Shown: one piece after another, positions 63,950 through 64,000 of the stretch
Numbering within the stretch: position 1 is the first letter of the stretch
Layout of the letters: each line of letters starts with the position of its first letter
The notes under the pieces: generated by a model
The model's input: the letters and a program-made list of their open reading frames with translations, nothing else
The model's database searches: none
Told to the model about the DNA's origin: nothing
Assembly (NCBI RefSeq): GCF_001427385.1
Contig: NZ_LMGJ01000001.1
Location: forward strand, 445,868-509,867
Reading direction: 5' to 3'
Length of the DNA stretch: 64,000 nt
Origin: Mesorhizobium sp. Root157
GTDB taxonomy: Bacteria; Pseudomonadota; Alphaproteobacteria; Rhizobiales; Rhizobiaceae
Translations under genes and position numbers: made by a program

Positions 63950-64000
63950 TGGTTTGCTGTTTCGTTGGTTTCGAGCGCCGGTCCGGTCTTCTGCAGAAGG
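63900..64000. other. Breakpoint of the IS110 remnant and unknown sequence to the window end
   Basis: The IS110 coding similarity stops near 63890-63900. The next bases contain two TGACCCC sequences (TTGACCCCTTTGG and CTGACCCCG), which suggests the end of a different insertion sequence. The last 60 bases carry no recognisable feature. Confidence 0.35.

Overview
The window is high-GC chromosomal DNA from an alphaproteobacterium of the order Hyphomicrobiales, most like Mesorhizobium or a close Phyllobacteriaceae relative. The signs are the gene set (DUF2794, DUF1244, DUF3309, DUF4164 next to zapA, IalB-family protein, RpoH, class I aldolase beside pgk-gap-tkt), frequent TTG starts and mosaic palindromic intergenic repeats of the rhizobial type. 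No rRNA or tRNA gene and no CRISPR array was recognised.

Layout. 1-5300: 3' part of aconitase acnA, a secreted DUF1223 protein, DUF2794, then on the minus strand a bdhA-patatin pair that suggests polyhydroxybutyrate/lipid turnover. 5500-9400: fbpABC ferric-iron ABC transporter. 9400-18500: housekeeping singles (argG, a Glu/Leu/Phe/Val dehydrogenase, LysE exporter, rlmN coupled to a small membrane protein, DUF1294, IalB, DUF1232, pterin dehydratase, LMW phosphatase, thpR, SGNH esterase). 18500-22800: ybbA-ybbP-type ABC transporter and a Bax-inhibitor-1 protein. 23589-28500: btuB-btuF-btuC-btuD cobalamin uptake operon on the minus strand behind a cobalamin riboswitch. 28666-35900: purEK, the zinc-free form of L36, a TPR protein, pyk coupled to a DUF1036 gene, an N-formylglutamate amidohydrolase-family gene, DUF1244, an MFS transporter. 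36147-40463: an RND efflux pump. 40964-48673: tkt, gap, a K+/H+ antiporter, pgk and aldolase, all on the minus strand. 48922-53150: DUF4164, zapA, a 1-Cys peroxiredoxin, rpoH, an RluA-family synthase and a DUF6476-like protein. 53224-59053: the conserved run rsfS, rlmH, envC, ctpA, divergent polysaccharide deacetylase, rppH.

The last 5 kb (59054-64000) is different. After rppH there is a fragment of a broken gene. It is followed by a long chimeric reading frame in which a membrane-anchored, GC-rich Ig-like/deacetylase protein has lost its C-terminus and runs in frame into an AT-rich AraC-family regulator that has lost its N-terminus. Then come nested insertion-sequence remnants: an IS3-type element cut by an IS110-family end, whose transposase is itself cut near the right edge. 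This is a degraded, recombined island edge.

The most unusual observations are the chimeric gene, the structured non-coding end of the IS110 remnant, a family of palindromic repeats whose copies keep their stems through compensatory changes and supply stop codons to two neighbouring genes, and a riboswitch-controlled btuB that seems to start at TTG beside a perfect palindrome. No clearly new multi-gene system was found.
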